A DNA stretch of 64,000 nucleotides. It comes from Dermatophagoides farinae (lineage: Eukaryota; Arthropoda; Arachnida; Sarcoptiformes; Pyroglyphidae). This document shows, in pieces, positions 1-13,842 of the stretch (position 1 is the first letter of the stretch; the number at the start of each line of letters is the position of its first letter). A model generated the notes under the pieces. The model worked only from the letters and a program-made list of their open reading frames with translations. It had not been told where the DNA came from and did no database searches. The DNA is taken from the NCBI RefSeq assembly GCF_024713945.1, contig NC_134677.1, positions 6,327,001 to 6,391,000 on the forward strand, given 5' to 3'. The position numbers and the translations under genes were made by a program.

Positions 1-3000
1 ATTACTGAAATACCTAACTTTAATAATAATTATAATAACTAGGCCAATCCGAATACAATGATGGCTTTTGTCTTTCTCTTTTTCTCTCTATTTCTTTCTA
101 TGGAAGCCGCCATTGTTTTTTTTCAATTCGATTCATCATCACCTTCATCATGTTTGAACAAACATACAAGATGATGATGATGATGATGGTGAGAAAAGAT
201 TCGATATGGATTCTTGGGAGATTTTTCTTCTTTACACACACACACACTCTCTCTCTTCTTCTCTCTTGATATTTAATGCAAACACATTGTGTGTCGCAAC
301 TTTTTTTTTGATGATGAATGACTAAAATCATTTTGAGTGTTATGTTTATTTTTTGTTCGAAAATACATTCAATACAATACTTATGATTATGCTTATGAAT
401 ACATTCAAATCTTATGGTCTATTGAATAATTTTTATCATTATCATCATCATCATCATCATGTTTTCGGTGTTTATTATTATTAGTATGAATTCATATAAG
501 GTGCTTTATTTTCGTCTATTTTAAATACCGAATCATTTCAAGTTGTTAAATGTGTTTGATTAGTACGGATGAATATTATTATATGAACCATATATATTTA
601 TTTAATTCTGAAAACGAGAAAAGAAAATCAAAAAGCATTATTGTTTGATTGGTCTTTTTTTTCCGCGTTATTTGCTATGATAATTTATCAGGCATTGAAA
701 ACATCTTGAAAAAATTTTTTTTCCAGTAGAAATTTTATATAAATGTGTTAACGATTCAATTAGTCAACTATATGTAAGGATTTTTCTTTTGTATATTTAT
801 GGTTAAAATTCATGATATGAAATTGGTGGTGGGGGGGAGAAAGGGATTTTAAAATTTTTGAAAACGATTTTATCAGATTATCAAAGTGGAAAAAACAAAT
901 GGCCAATTCTTATCCGATCAAATGAAGAGAAAAACAAAATAATACATTACATTTCATACACATGCTGGTATCATTATGACTTTCACTGGACATTCGTTTT
1001 TATTTCATTCGATTTATAAATGATCATTTTATTCTATCTATCTTTATCTTTATCTTGTTCAATTTGAAGAAGGCAAAAAAAAAATTTTTTCAAGATCGTT
1101 AAAGAATTGATAGCTATCTGTCAAACGATGGACAGAGAGAAAACCTGTCATCCCGTATTGCCTTGCATAGATATAGTATAGTTATATAGTGAACTATTAT
1201 TACGGACAATTGATTGTTGCCATTCTTTTTTTTTTCTTGATATAAATATGATTCTAAATCGCAATTGTAAACTTGATAATAACAATGATGATGAAAATGA
1301 TATGCTTGTTAGTGGTGGATGGTGAAAAAAAAATCATTGTTTTGGTTAAAGAAAAACGAAAACCACATTCAACAACAACAATAAAGAGAACACATAATTT
1401 TTTTTATTCGGCCACTGTCATTAGTATATGTGTGTAAAAGGCCATGTCATTCGAATCAAACAAAAGGAATTGAAAATGAAGAAAATGAAATGAAATGGAA
1501 TGGAATGATGATGATGATGATGATGATGATCACATCAACAATCGTTACTATCCATATAGAGAAAATCAAACACCCATTATATTACCAACGATCACGAATT
1601 CTATACATTCGAAATGATTAACATTCTTAATATACCTTTCGGATTAGTATTATGTTTTTTGTTTTCTTATTTCATTTATTCACATGATGATGATGATCAT
1701 ATCTATCTACTAAAACAAGAACATAGAAATAAACTGATGATGATGTTCATGATAACAAGTTAACAAATGAAAGAATTTTTTTTGCCATTTCTCATCGTTT
1801 TTTCTTTTGATTTTCATTGTCAACCAATGGAATGAATGATGAACATGAACAAAAATAAAAAAAAATACTTATCCGGCTGTCGGCAGTTCTTATATTGAAA
1901 AATTCTTGTTTTGATTTTTTCTTTCACTTTTACATGAAAATTTTACTTGTCCGATTATTAATTACCATTCTAAATGTTGTACTTGTGTACGATGTTGTTG
2001 ACTGGGGCCACATATGACAACGCACGCATACACACACACATTCATTCTCTATAATTCTATATTGATGATTTGGTCAGGCCAATAATTATCCTAATCGTTT
2101 GTTGAAATGGCTGAAATGAAATGTTTGATGAGAAATAATAAAACGAAGGAAGAGGAGGTGGAGAAAGTTTTTCGTTGCCAATTTTTTTTTCTGCCAATAC
2201 TTGTTAGTATGCTTGTTTGTTTATTTATTTGTTTGTTTGTTTAAATCAAACCCAAATGTAATGTCTAAAGATGAATTGCATATATATACACCTGCACATT
2301 TCAGATAATGATTGTAATGATGATGGAATAGGCCGAGAAAATAATCTCGCTGGTGGTCATCTCCACTAATTAGAGGTAATGTTAATCAATAATTTTTCTG
2401 TACTTTTCCCGCGTTTTGTTGTTGTTGTCATCATTGTCCAAATATTGAAATCATGGAAATACACACAAAGTATACAGGAATAAAATGAAAAATGAAATCA
2501 ATCATCGACATGTCTAAACGTCAACGTATGTTTTGTATTATTTATTCAATGTTGTAACTAACTTTACTTTTCAAAATTAATTTAATGACCGAAAAATATT
2601 TGCAAAAAAAATAAAAGAAAATCTCACTGAAACATTGAACAAATGAATTACTCTGACAATAATGAACAATGTCTTTTGATTATCTTAATTATTAATAATT
2701 TTTTTTTGTTTCATTTATCCTGTGTATAATATAAAAAAAGTGTTGTCAAGTTAGATTTATTACCACCATTACTTTCCAATCCATTGCAAGCAAGTTTGTC
2801 CGCGACCACCAACTGATTATGTTTTTTTTTTTATTTTTCTCCCATTTTCACAGAATTTATTCATTAATGATAAAGTATGATTCTTTATTCAATTAACTAT
2901 ATATTCAATTTTAATTATCAAACATAATGCAAACACTGTAGATGATGATGAACAGCACAAGAATTTCTTTCATTCAAAAAAAAATGATGCAAAATAAAAC

Positions 3001-6000
3001 ACTTGAATTTTTTTTCCTTTTATTCATTCTTCTTCCTACACCAAGATCGTATGAAACTTTTAGTGTTTTTTATTTTTTCAGAAAAAAATTCTTGGAATAT
3101 TTTTTTAATTTATTTCTTTTTTTTTCTTTCTTGTTTACAGGTATGTGTCTTTGACATTATTTTCCTGCACTCATGTTTTTTTTTCATAATAAATGTGAGA
3201 CGAATGGATGTGCGTTCAACGAAATGGCTACTTAATTTGAATTCTTCAAAGCTTTTAAGCTTTAATTATTTTCAACTAATTAAATATTCTCTTGAATGAG
3301 ATGGATTGTCTTTCGATTGTCAATATTTTATACTGCTACTGCTGTTTTTTTCGACAGTATGGTCAAATTTATACACATTAAGCGGTATCCCGCATTTTAT
3401 AGATAATCGAAATTATTGTTATTGGTCAACAATTATGTTGGCCATCCCAGCATAGTATAAACAATGTCTGTATTCTCATTTTGTTTCATTCATTTATATT
3501 GAATATCGATCAATCGAATGAAACACATAACATAAACACCAACGATACCAATTTGTGGATAGTAGATGAATTCCATAGTTATCATCATCATCATCATCAT
3601 CATCACAATTGAAACAATTTACTGGACAACCAGTAGTATTATAAGAGAAACGAAAAAAAAAATAAGTAGGAAACCCGATCATACATTTTTATTGTTTTGG
3701 TTCAATATGGATCGATTTTTTGTTTTGTTTTGTCTTCTGTTTTTTTTCTGGTTTTGTTCTTTATTACCGAATTACTAGTTTTCATTGTTGTTGGTGAAAT
3801 CGATGTTTGTCTAGCTACCATGTTTTTTCATTCATTCCCTATCACAATTTTTTTTTCATTCTATTCAATATCTTGATCGAGTATTCGACACACACACACA
3901 CACAAACATATGTACAATAGACAGGAAATAAACTAAAAAAAATGTCCACCAAACATGGATATTTTTCAATTAATCCACCCAAATTATCATTATTATTATT
4001 TGCTTGTACAGCAGAAACAAAACAAAACAAAATAAAAAAAAAGAAGAAAAAATTCTAGCTAAAAGAATGAAAAATAATTTGCTCTACATTTTTCTATTGA
4101 ATAACAACTGATTTTTTGTTTAATTTTTTGCTTCAGTTGGATTTTTTCTCTATTTCGGCAGCTGACGATTAATTATTACTACGTTCATTCGTTTGTTTAT
4201 TTGTCTTTTTGTGCCATTTTTCTTTTTTTTTTCTCAAAACGATGATCATGATTTTTCCCGTGTATCTATATTCTGTTTGCTTTGTGTTTGTTTGTGTGTG
4301 TGTGTGTTAATTTGTTAACATGGTCCCACTGGTTCTATCACGAACCATCATTGTTTACTATATATGTATTGAAATGATCCATACATATCATAGAATGGTG
4401 ATTGTTATGCAGATGTGAATGATGATTAAAGCCTTATGATGATGACTATGAAACAAACCATGAAAATTATTGAATTATTGCATTGTATGTATATCGTTTT
4501 TATATAATAATAATAATAATAATACATAAGCCTCGAATTATAAAAAAAAACAAAACAAAAAAAATTTTGTAGGCAGTTTGTTGTTGTTCATTGTTCATTC
4601 ATTCAATGTTTTTAGATTTTTTTTTTTTTAGTATTTTTTTTCTGCAATCTTAGCATAATAATCAGTCGTGCATCCTATCAACAATTTCAGCCAGCCAACC
4701 AAACAGCCGAATGATAGGCAGTCAGACACACGAATTCCCACACCAATCATCAGCTCGTTAGCTATGATTTTGACTTTTTTTTTTTTTTTTATTCATATTC
4801 TTTTTCTTCAGGTTTTTTTTTCTTCTTTTTCTTCTTATGATTGCACGCCTTAATTGCATGGCTGCTTCTGGCTATGTACAAGGGCTTAACATTAAATTGT
4901 TGCATCTTAGAATTGGAGAAAAAAAACTTGGCTTAATCATTATTTGTTTTTTTTCTCTCATTTTATTTTGTTCAAGCCATTTATTATATATGCCTCTTAT
5001 ATCCACAGATGGATGGATGAGCAACTCTTTTTTTTTTGGTAGTGATTAATTTTACGATACATTTTTTCTGTTTGAATTCTTTGTTAGTTGTTTTGTTCAA
5101 TTATTCAAATTTTTATTATTCAACAACTTTTTTTTTCTTCAATGAGATTGTCGAAATAATTGGACATTTCACTTCAAAACTGGAATATTTTTTTTTTTTG
5201 GAACAAACGGGGCAATTATTCCCTTAGCTTTACTTTTCGTTTTATTAATATTTAGGCTGTTATATTAGAAGTTTGATTAATTTTTTTCTTTGTTGTTGTT
5301 GTTGTTGTTCAAACCAAAATTCAGCTCAAAACTAAAAATGCTTATAATAATAATAATAATAATAATAGTCATAGTCCACTTACACATTGTCGACTATTCG
5401 TTGGTTTTTTTTCGCTCACACGATTCAATATTCTTGCCAACTTTAGTTAGTATTTTTTTTTTTTTTTTTTGGTTCAATGTGTTATTGAACTGATCTATTG
5501 CGTTCTCGGGGCTAATTCAATCGGGAATTAGTTATAACTTTGATGGAAAAAGCTATACTTTTCATTTAAGTAATAATAAGGCCACTATTAATGCCATGTG
5601 TGTGTGAAACCCAATGATTCTTTTGTTGGAAATCGAACCAATCATTGCCAGTGTCACATACACACACTCACACACACACACACAAAGAATATGTATACTG
5701 TATGATGTTGATGTTTTAAAAGTAAATTTTTTTTTCTCTCGTTATTCAATTCATATGGTTCGTGTACGAGTGCTTGCGTTTTTGTGTTTGCCCACTAATG
5801 ACCGATCTCATTTTGGTTTATCCAAATGAATAAGGAATAAATAGAAGAAAAAAAGAATGAAATCCATCCGGTGCACTTGTATCAGATTCGATTAGAGAGA
5901 AATTGTATTTGTTGATCCATTGAAATTAAACGTACATCCATTGAATAAAACGAATTATCTCGATCTCGATTATTTTTTTTTGGTTGGGGTCTCCATTCTC

Positions 6001-9000
6001 TGGACAGATATAGCCTGTTTTTTTAAAACTATTGATACGATAGCAACAACATTACCGCTTGTGGAGACAATATGTGGCTTGATATTTATTTGGTGATGAT
6101 AATCGGCCTTTGTCTAATCAACTTTGACCAATGTATTCACATTCCATGCATGAATCATCAAAACATTGAAAACCCATTCAAAATGACCATATATTTATAT
6201 CATATTATCATCACAATTCCTCCTGCTGAGGTTTCTCAGACCATAGTTCATAGTTGATTTGTTCATTATTGATTGCCTCCAGACTCGCTTTTTTTACTAT
6301 ATCCGTTTCCTGTCAAATGTATTTCAATCAACAGAATTCGACTATGTCACACAATATGGCAAAATCATTTTCTCTTTCTTGACACAACATTAATCATTTT
6401 TGTTTTTTTTTTTGATTTCGTTTATTTCTTGATATTATAATATAATTTCACAAGAACAACTAACCAACTTCATTAGAATCGAAAAGATTTCCAATCAAAA
6501 AAAAAATCACTACATACATGCTTTGACGTTTGGATGTAATATTTGTTCGTTTTTGATACACTTCACTCATTTCACAACATACATCCACATCATATGTTTC
6601 TATCCTTTTTCAATTTCAATTAGCAGCAATTAAACATTGCTCAATATGAACAATTACAAATATACAAGGGAATAGTAATGGCTAAATATTCTCTTATCAT
6701 GTACCAGATTCTCTCACGAACGACTCCATTACATTCATTCAGACCTCATGTTGTTTTTTGGATATTAAAGCCTGATTTCTTCATCTGTTTATGGTCAGAA
6801 TTTTCCTCATTCATTTAAACATTAAAAGTGCATTAAAAGTCGTCAGTTCTTGTGGGTGATACAGATGTACAAATGTAACAGTCGTTACATGGATCGAAAG
6901 TGATCGAATTGATGCAGCAAACCATTGATGCCTGGAATTTTTTTTTGCCTTATCATGAAAAAAATCGAAAACCTAATCAAATTATACTTTCTATTTTTGA
7001 AGCTTATACTTATTGACCATTCATATTATCATTTAGAAATTGATAACCAAACCTAATCAAGTAGAATACTGTGTGACTAAATTGTGGACGATCTAATCAT
7101 CCAGATCGAAAATCTTAACCAAAGAAAAAAAAAACGTACGCACAAATACAAACAGATTGTGTTTGTAAATTACAACCGCTGTTTGTTGTTATATACAAAC
7201 ACTGTTATTATTTCAATAAAACGTCTATACTTTTGATCTAGATGATTCGTAATTTTATCATTTGTACAAATGATTGTCCAGCACGTGTTTTCGACTGCTT
7301 TTGATCATAAATGAGAATTCATAAATCATATTGCCTGTTGAAGGCCATTTATATTGTATTTCTCATATGTAATATAATATAATTCACCAGAATGGATGCG
7401 GCATGGCCATAGTTTATTTAAGAGAAAAAAATATGTTTTATCAATAATGATTATCCTTTTTTAGCTGCTGGCCATACATTTGATTGATGACAGATACTAA
7501 ACAGTGTGAATGGCAAATTAAGATTGTGTGTGTGTGTGTGTGTATATATATACGACGGATTCATTATCTCCGAACCACACCATTGATCATTTGTTACATT
7601 AAAATTCGACACATTTACTTGTTCCAGTATCACTTTCTATTCGTATTCGAAATTCACACAAAAGCCACTGATTTTTTCGTTAGAAATGAAATAAATTACC
7701 AGATTTCAGGAGAGATGGAGATGAAAAAAAAATCAAAATTTCGTCATTTCAACTATCCTGTTCTTAATCTAATTAATATTTTGACAAATATGGCGCGATT
7801 GGTGCCAGTTTGTTCGTTTGATTTGCCAAAGATGTGTAGAAATTGCATTTGAGGCTAATTTGCATGACAATAGAACTTTGTGTAATTTTTTTATGGCCTC
7901 AAAAATTTTTTTTTCTCTGGACGAATTGAATTATTGAAACGTTTTTTGAATGTTTAATTTTTTTTTTATTTTCTCCCCTGTTAGAAGATAATATGATGAT
8001 GATGATGATGATTATGATGATGGTGATGGCAGTGGTTGGCCAACTGTACTTCAATGTGTGATTGGATTTTTTCATTTTATGTTCAAAATAACATCAACAA
8101 CAACAACAACAACAAAAAACAAAATCTCGAAACGAATTGAACATGAATTAAACGATACGATCCAATCTAATCCAATGATGATGATGATGATGATGATTGA
8201 GAATTATAAGTCTATAAACATGTGTGTGTGTGTGTTTTTTTGTATGTATGTGTAAAAGATATATTGATCCTTTTGTTTCGATTGTCGAGTATACTTATCA
8301 TCAATGGCAATAACAATAATAATACCATAATATAACAACATCAGAATCAAACTAAAACTTGAAATGAAATTGAACTAGAAAATAAAATGAACAGTTTCAG
8401 TTCAATTTTTTTAGCCATGTTGTTTCCATTCAAAGAATATAAACGGAAAACATATTACTCGTACGTATATATCGAGATTTTGATAAAATCTTCATCATCG
8501 TCGTGTTATTATGTGTGTGTGTGTGTGTGTGAGAGAGAGAAAGGTTCATTATTGTCGTCGGTTGGTTCCATTATTTTTTTTTTCGTTATAAATTGAAGAT
8601 TCACTTCAACAACAACAACAAAAAAAATTTATCAAGTGGTTTCGAGATAGAAAATTGGTGTACGAAAAAAAAATATATTCACCGATTCAAATATACTTTA
8701 AATATTTTTTTTTTTAAACATTCGTAACATAGAATAATAATAATTTTATAGAAAAAAAAGTTTGCGTTGGCGTTAATGTGACGGTGGCCATATTCATATA
8801 TCCAAAAACATATATATATATCAGCCAATATTATCATCATCATATGGATTTAATAATTTAATTCTATTTATTTATTATTACTCATCATCATGTGATTAGT
8901 CTTGGTTGTTCATTAAAAGAAAACTTTTTTTTTATATATACATTTACAAACAGAATTATGAAATGAATTTGGCAAAATAAAGTATACTAACCATTACATG

Positions 9001-9302
9001 ATGATCAACAACAACAACAACATTATCATTCAGACATGATCATCAGAAAAAAAGATGATAATTCTGAATGATGAAATGAAATAAACTCGTCATTCGTTGA
9101 CAAACAAATTGTATTGTTATTGTTGTTATTATCTCATCTTTATCTGTCATCATATTTGTTGTTGTTACTCTTATAAATATTGTACAAACATAATTGTTAA
9201 GTAATTTATACTACACCATCTCCCCCTGTTTGTCCAATATTTATGTTGTTGTTGTTCATATTCAATGAATTTTTTTTCAATTTTTTTTTAAACTTCAATT
9301 AA

Positions 9303-9541
9303 ATTGATGATTATAATGATGATGGCTTGTTTCCACCACCTACATTCTAGAGGATGATTGACAGATTTTATCCATAAACTGGTATTGCATCGTTTCAAAT
9401 GAATGTGAATCAAAAAAAAAAAAAATTGATGATTATAATGATGATGGCTTGTTTCCACCACCTACATTCTAGAGGATGATTGACAGATTTTATCCATAAA
9501 CTGGTATTGCATCGTTTCAAATGAATGTGAATCAAAAAAAA
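9303..9541. repeat. 122-bp tandem duplication, two copies ending in A-runs
   Basis: The unit beginning attgatgattataatgatg occurs at 9303 and again at 9425, a period of 122 bases. I see no mismatch between the copies apart from the length of the closing A-run. Each copy ends in caaaaaaaaa, and the second A-run is longer. The interior (gcttgtttccaccacctac ... gaatgtgaatc) is not simple sequence, so this is a real segmental tandem duplication and looks recent. Confidence 0.9.
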
Positions 9542-12500
9542 AAAAAAAAAAATAGTGGAGGCGAATATAGATATAGATGCTTTTCTGATGTAATGTACCT
9601 TGTAATGATATTCAGAGAAAAAAAAAACGTTCCAATTATCATAATTTTTTTTACCTTTAAAAATTCGCAATATAAAGTTGTGATTATCATCTTTTTTTTG
9701 GCTGCCTGGTTAGTTGTTGTTGTTGTTGTTGTTGTTAAAGTTTGTTCAACCAATTACTGGTATTTTGCTTCTGCTTCTTCTACTGAATATAATATATATG
9801 ATTCTTGTAGTAAGAAAAGAAAACTTTTTCGATATAAATGTATAGGATTGACTTCAATGATGATGAGTTTATGATAGGGAAGTAGAATTTTCATCTTTTT
9901 TTTTTGATCAAGAAATGTTTGTTTGTATGTGAAAATAATTTACTTTGATATGGCTGACTATGATGATGTTTGTTGTATAGAATTTTGATCCATAGTAAAG
10001 CTCATTGCAATTTTTTTTTTCATTGATGACTATGATCACTTGTTTGGTTGATGTGGCCCGACTATGATACATATCATATATATTGATGTTTGCCTGCATT
10101 TATGTGTTGGTGTTCAAAGCAAATTTTTTTTTCTCTTTCATTCATTTGGTTCAAGTCGGATAAGTTAAGAAGAATGAATATAATATGCAATGGGAATGTT
10201 TTGAGTGCTCGTTAATCAATGTCTCAGTAGATTATATATATATATACATACATAAAAGATCCATGTTGTATTTTTGTATATTATATACTAACCAATATAT
10301 ATATATGAATCAAGTTGAGCGACACATTCTTATTATTCTCGTATATCTTGATTTTTCTTCTCTCTCTCTCTTTTTTTATCTCGATGAATGGAATGAATTT
10401 TGAACGATACTTTTGTCATTAGTCACTTGCTAATGTCGGTAGTGAACTATAGAAAAAAAAATAAGTTCCTACACACACACACACACACATTCTGGACTTT
10501 GTGGATCGTCGTTGACAGAGGCGAAACGGATTTTTCATTTTGTTGAATAAAGTGATGATGAAAAAAAAGTAGTAAAAATTACGAACAACAAAAAAAAAGA
10601 AAAAGAAAACGAAAACGAAATTTACATATCAATTCAAAATCGATATCTTTGATTCTGGAACACAAACAAAAAAACAACAACGACGGCAACAAAAAAAAAA
10701 AAAAAAAAAACAGACAGACAGCAGGATGTTTATTTTCTTTTTCATAAATCTTCTTATATTTTATTTTTTTTTCAACGATTTTTATCTACTTTTTTTTTAT
10801 TCGAAAATCAAAATGGAACAAATCGACATACGCAGTCAATATCAATAACTTGATTTCATTGACTAAGTGTGTGTAATAAGTTGAAATAAAAAAAATTGCT
10901 TCCTCAAACATAACATTTTAAAACAGATCATTTCCATCTATTATTTGTAAAAACAATTCAGATTGTATTGCATCATCATCCACGTTATTTATATTACCAA
11001 AAAATCCAGGTATAAATACACATAAACATTGAATGAAAAATGAATGAATGAATGAATGAAGCTCATTCTTTATTGAATCCTCATAATCATCATCATCATG
11101 GTCGGCGTCGTTGTCGTCGTCGTTGTCATAATAATGACAACACCAACAACAATGATGATGCTGATGATGATGATCCATTGAAATCTGCTTTTTTATGTTT
11201 TTTTTCTGTTTTACTTTTCGAAGTTATTACCAACCATGATGATGATGATGATGACGATGATTACGATAAATTGCAATAGTAAAGAATCTTTATATATTAG
11301 TATTATTATTTGGTATATAATAAAATGATTCGATGGCTATAAAACATTGGCACATTCTATTGGACGAGTCTATTTCTCTTTTTTTTTATTCACTTTGTGG
11401 ATTGATTTGTCTACCAATACAATGAATTTTGTATTGAAAGTTAAACCAATGGCCAAAATGAAAAAAAAAGTAATCACAAACAAACATTCTACTGTTCCAT
11501 TCTTCTTTTTTGTTGTTGTTTTGGTCTAAAAGAATTGAATTATTTTTGCCCTTGCCATCCATCGTCATCTATTTCTCGTTTCTAAATAAAAAAAAAATGG
11601 TATTTCATTTGTCTATAACGATGAATGACCATCCCATTCATTCATTCATTCAATCATTTTGGTCATACGAAAAAAAAAATGTTTGATCAAGTTAATACAG
11701 TGTATGGCCAAATATACGGTTCATTCATACACCAGGAAAGACTTTCATTTAAATTTGATTGTATCTTTGATGGATTATTTTCCGATCTATACCCGTGCCT
11801 GGCTGGCAGGATGAAGCAGGAAAATCAAAAAAATACGTGTTTACCGTTCACTATGATTTCCGATTTGTTAGCAAAAAAAAAAAAATGGACCATATATGAT
11901 TGAAAGAGAAAGAAAATTACAATTTATCTTCATGAAATTATGTCTGCCTTACTACTATGTATATTGGTTACATACATAGTTGGTTCAATGTAAAAATAAA
12001 TTGTCACTAAAACAAGTTCTGGATTTATTCAATTCGTTGTCTCAAAGACGAAAGATTGGCTAATGCACCGTTATAAGTGTTTTCCATAGAAAAAAAGCCT
12101 TCCTAATGTAAATTAATGATACCAACATCGTCATCATCATCATCATCATCATAAATCGACTTCAATTTGATTTCACATTTGTTTATCTGTCCATTATAAA
12201 GAAAAAAAAACCAATTTAATCGGATATTTTGATGATCATTTTTTCACATTTATAATCGATCTCTTCGAACTTCCATCATCATCATAAACTATAGTACAAA
12301 AATAATGCTTGCTTAAAACAAAAATGTATATGAAAATAGAAAATTCCTCCAAAAATAGTGTTGTGTGTGTGTGTGTGTGGTATCAATAATCTATTTTTCG
12401 AATGTGTCAAAATGTCATTTTTGATGATTTATGTGATGTAAAATTCTGTGCAAAAATATCGTCATGAAAATGGGTGTGTGTGTGTGTATCCATTTAAAAA

Positions 12501-13816
12501 ATGTATACACTTTTTTTACACATATGTTTCGTTTAAATGAAATAATTAGGCATCAATAATGTTTGATTCTTTGGAACATACACACATACAAACACACACA
12601 CACACCATAATCTTGAAGCTAATTTGTATCTGTTACAATTTTTTTTAAGTGTAAAAATTTATTCTTATGGTAGATGAATTTGTTTCAAAACGAATTATTT
12701 TTATGGTGCCATACCAAGCTTGTAGACAAGTGTGTGTGTGTGTGTGTGTATAAATAGAATTTAAGTTTAAGCCGATTTTTAGGAAGAAAAAAAATATGTT
12801 CAATCAAAAATTGAAAAGATAATCATGACATCTTCATAATGATTATGATTATGATGATGTTGATGAATATAAACATTTATGTTTTGTTATCCATCATCAA
12901 TGCTGTATTGCCAAGTTTTTTTTTCTCATTCGGTGAGAATTCTTGTGAATGAATATTTTTTTTCCTGTATATTACACACATTATTTATTGATGTTTGGTT
13001 GACATTTTTTTTTCTTCTTGTTTGAACCAACATTTTAGTAGGCGTCTTTAGGTACTTGAACTTTGTTCTAATTCTTTTTTTTTTCATTGTCTGGATAATT
13101 ATGTTGAATATTCTTGTCGTTGAATTTGTCATTTTTATTCTTAATCCCCGAATCGTGGTTGTAAAAGAAACAAACAAACGAAAAAAAAGAAAATGTTTTG
13201 ATGTTCATATATAGGTTTTTTCTTTGTTTGCAAAAAATTCAATAAAATAAATTGATTTTGGCATTTAACTTTTCTTCAAAGATTTAAATAAAAATTCAAT
13301 ATTCGATAGCTAGTTCAACACATCAACTCTATCGTCGTCATTTTATATATGTGTATAACAATATCATCGAATCGATTGTGTGTGTGTGTATGTTTCGGTA
13401 TGAATACGATTCGTTGTATTGTTGTTTGTGAGAAAATTTATGCTCTGTTTCGATTTTTTTTTTCATTCTCGTCATTCGATCTTTTCTTTTTTATTCTTCT
13501 TCAAAAGAAAATGAAGAAAATATACTTTTAATCTTGAATATTGAACGATTGAACAAATTTCAATGTAAGACTATGGCCCTGGTTATTTATTTTTTTTTTT
13601 GTTTATATTTATTTCGAATAGCTCTAGAATATACAGAGTTTTATTATCATAGAGTTTCGAATATTTTTTTTTTCTCCAGAATCAAAATGAAAATGAAAAA
13701 AAAGCTGAGGCCATAGAATAGTTGAACCAGATCCCTCTATTTTTTTTGGATGTCTACTAATTTGATTGTGGTTTTTACAATATATATATACGCCCTTATG
13801 ATGAAAAATAACAAAC

Positions 13817-13842
13817 AAAAAAAAAAAAAAAAAAAAAAAAAA
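13817..13842. repeat. Long poly(A) tract
   Basis: An unbroken run of about 26 A residues, followed by a short (CA)n. It could be a simple-sequence expansion or the tail of a retroposed copy, but I see no recognisable insert upstream. Confidence 0.8.

Noticed and set aside
10918-11279. Open frames rich in Asp, His and Arg on both strands
   Set aside because: They are translations of an imperfect (ATG/CAT)n and (GTC)n microsatellite; both strands and several frames are open for the same reason.
11625-11903. 92-codon + strand ORF
   Set aside because: Its composition is less simple than its neighbours (contains PCLAGRMKQENQ), but it starts in (ATTC)n and ends in an A-run with no splice signals or family match.
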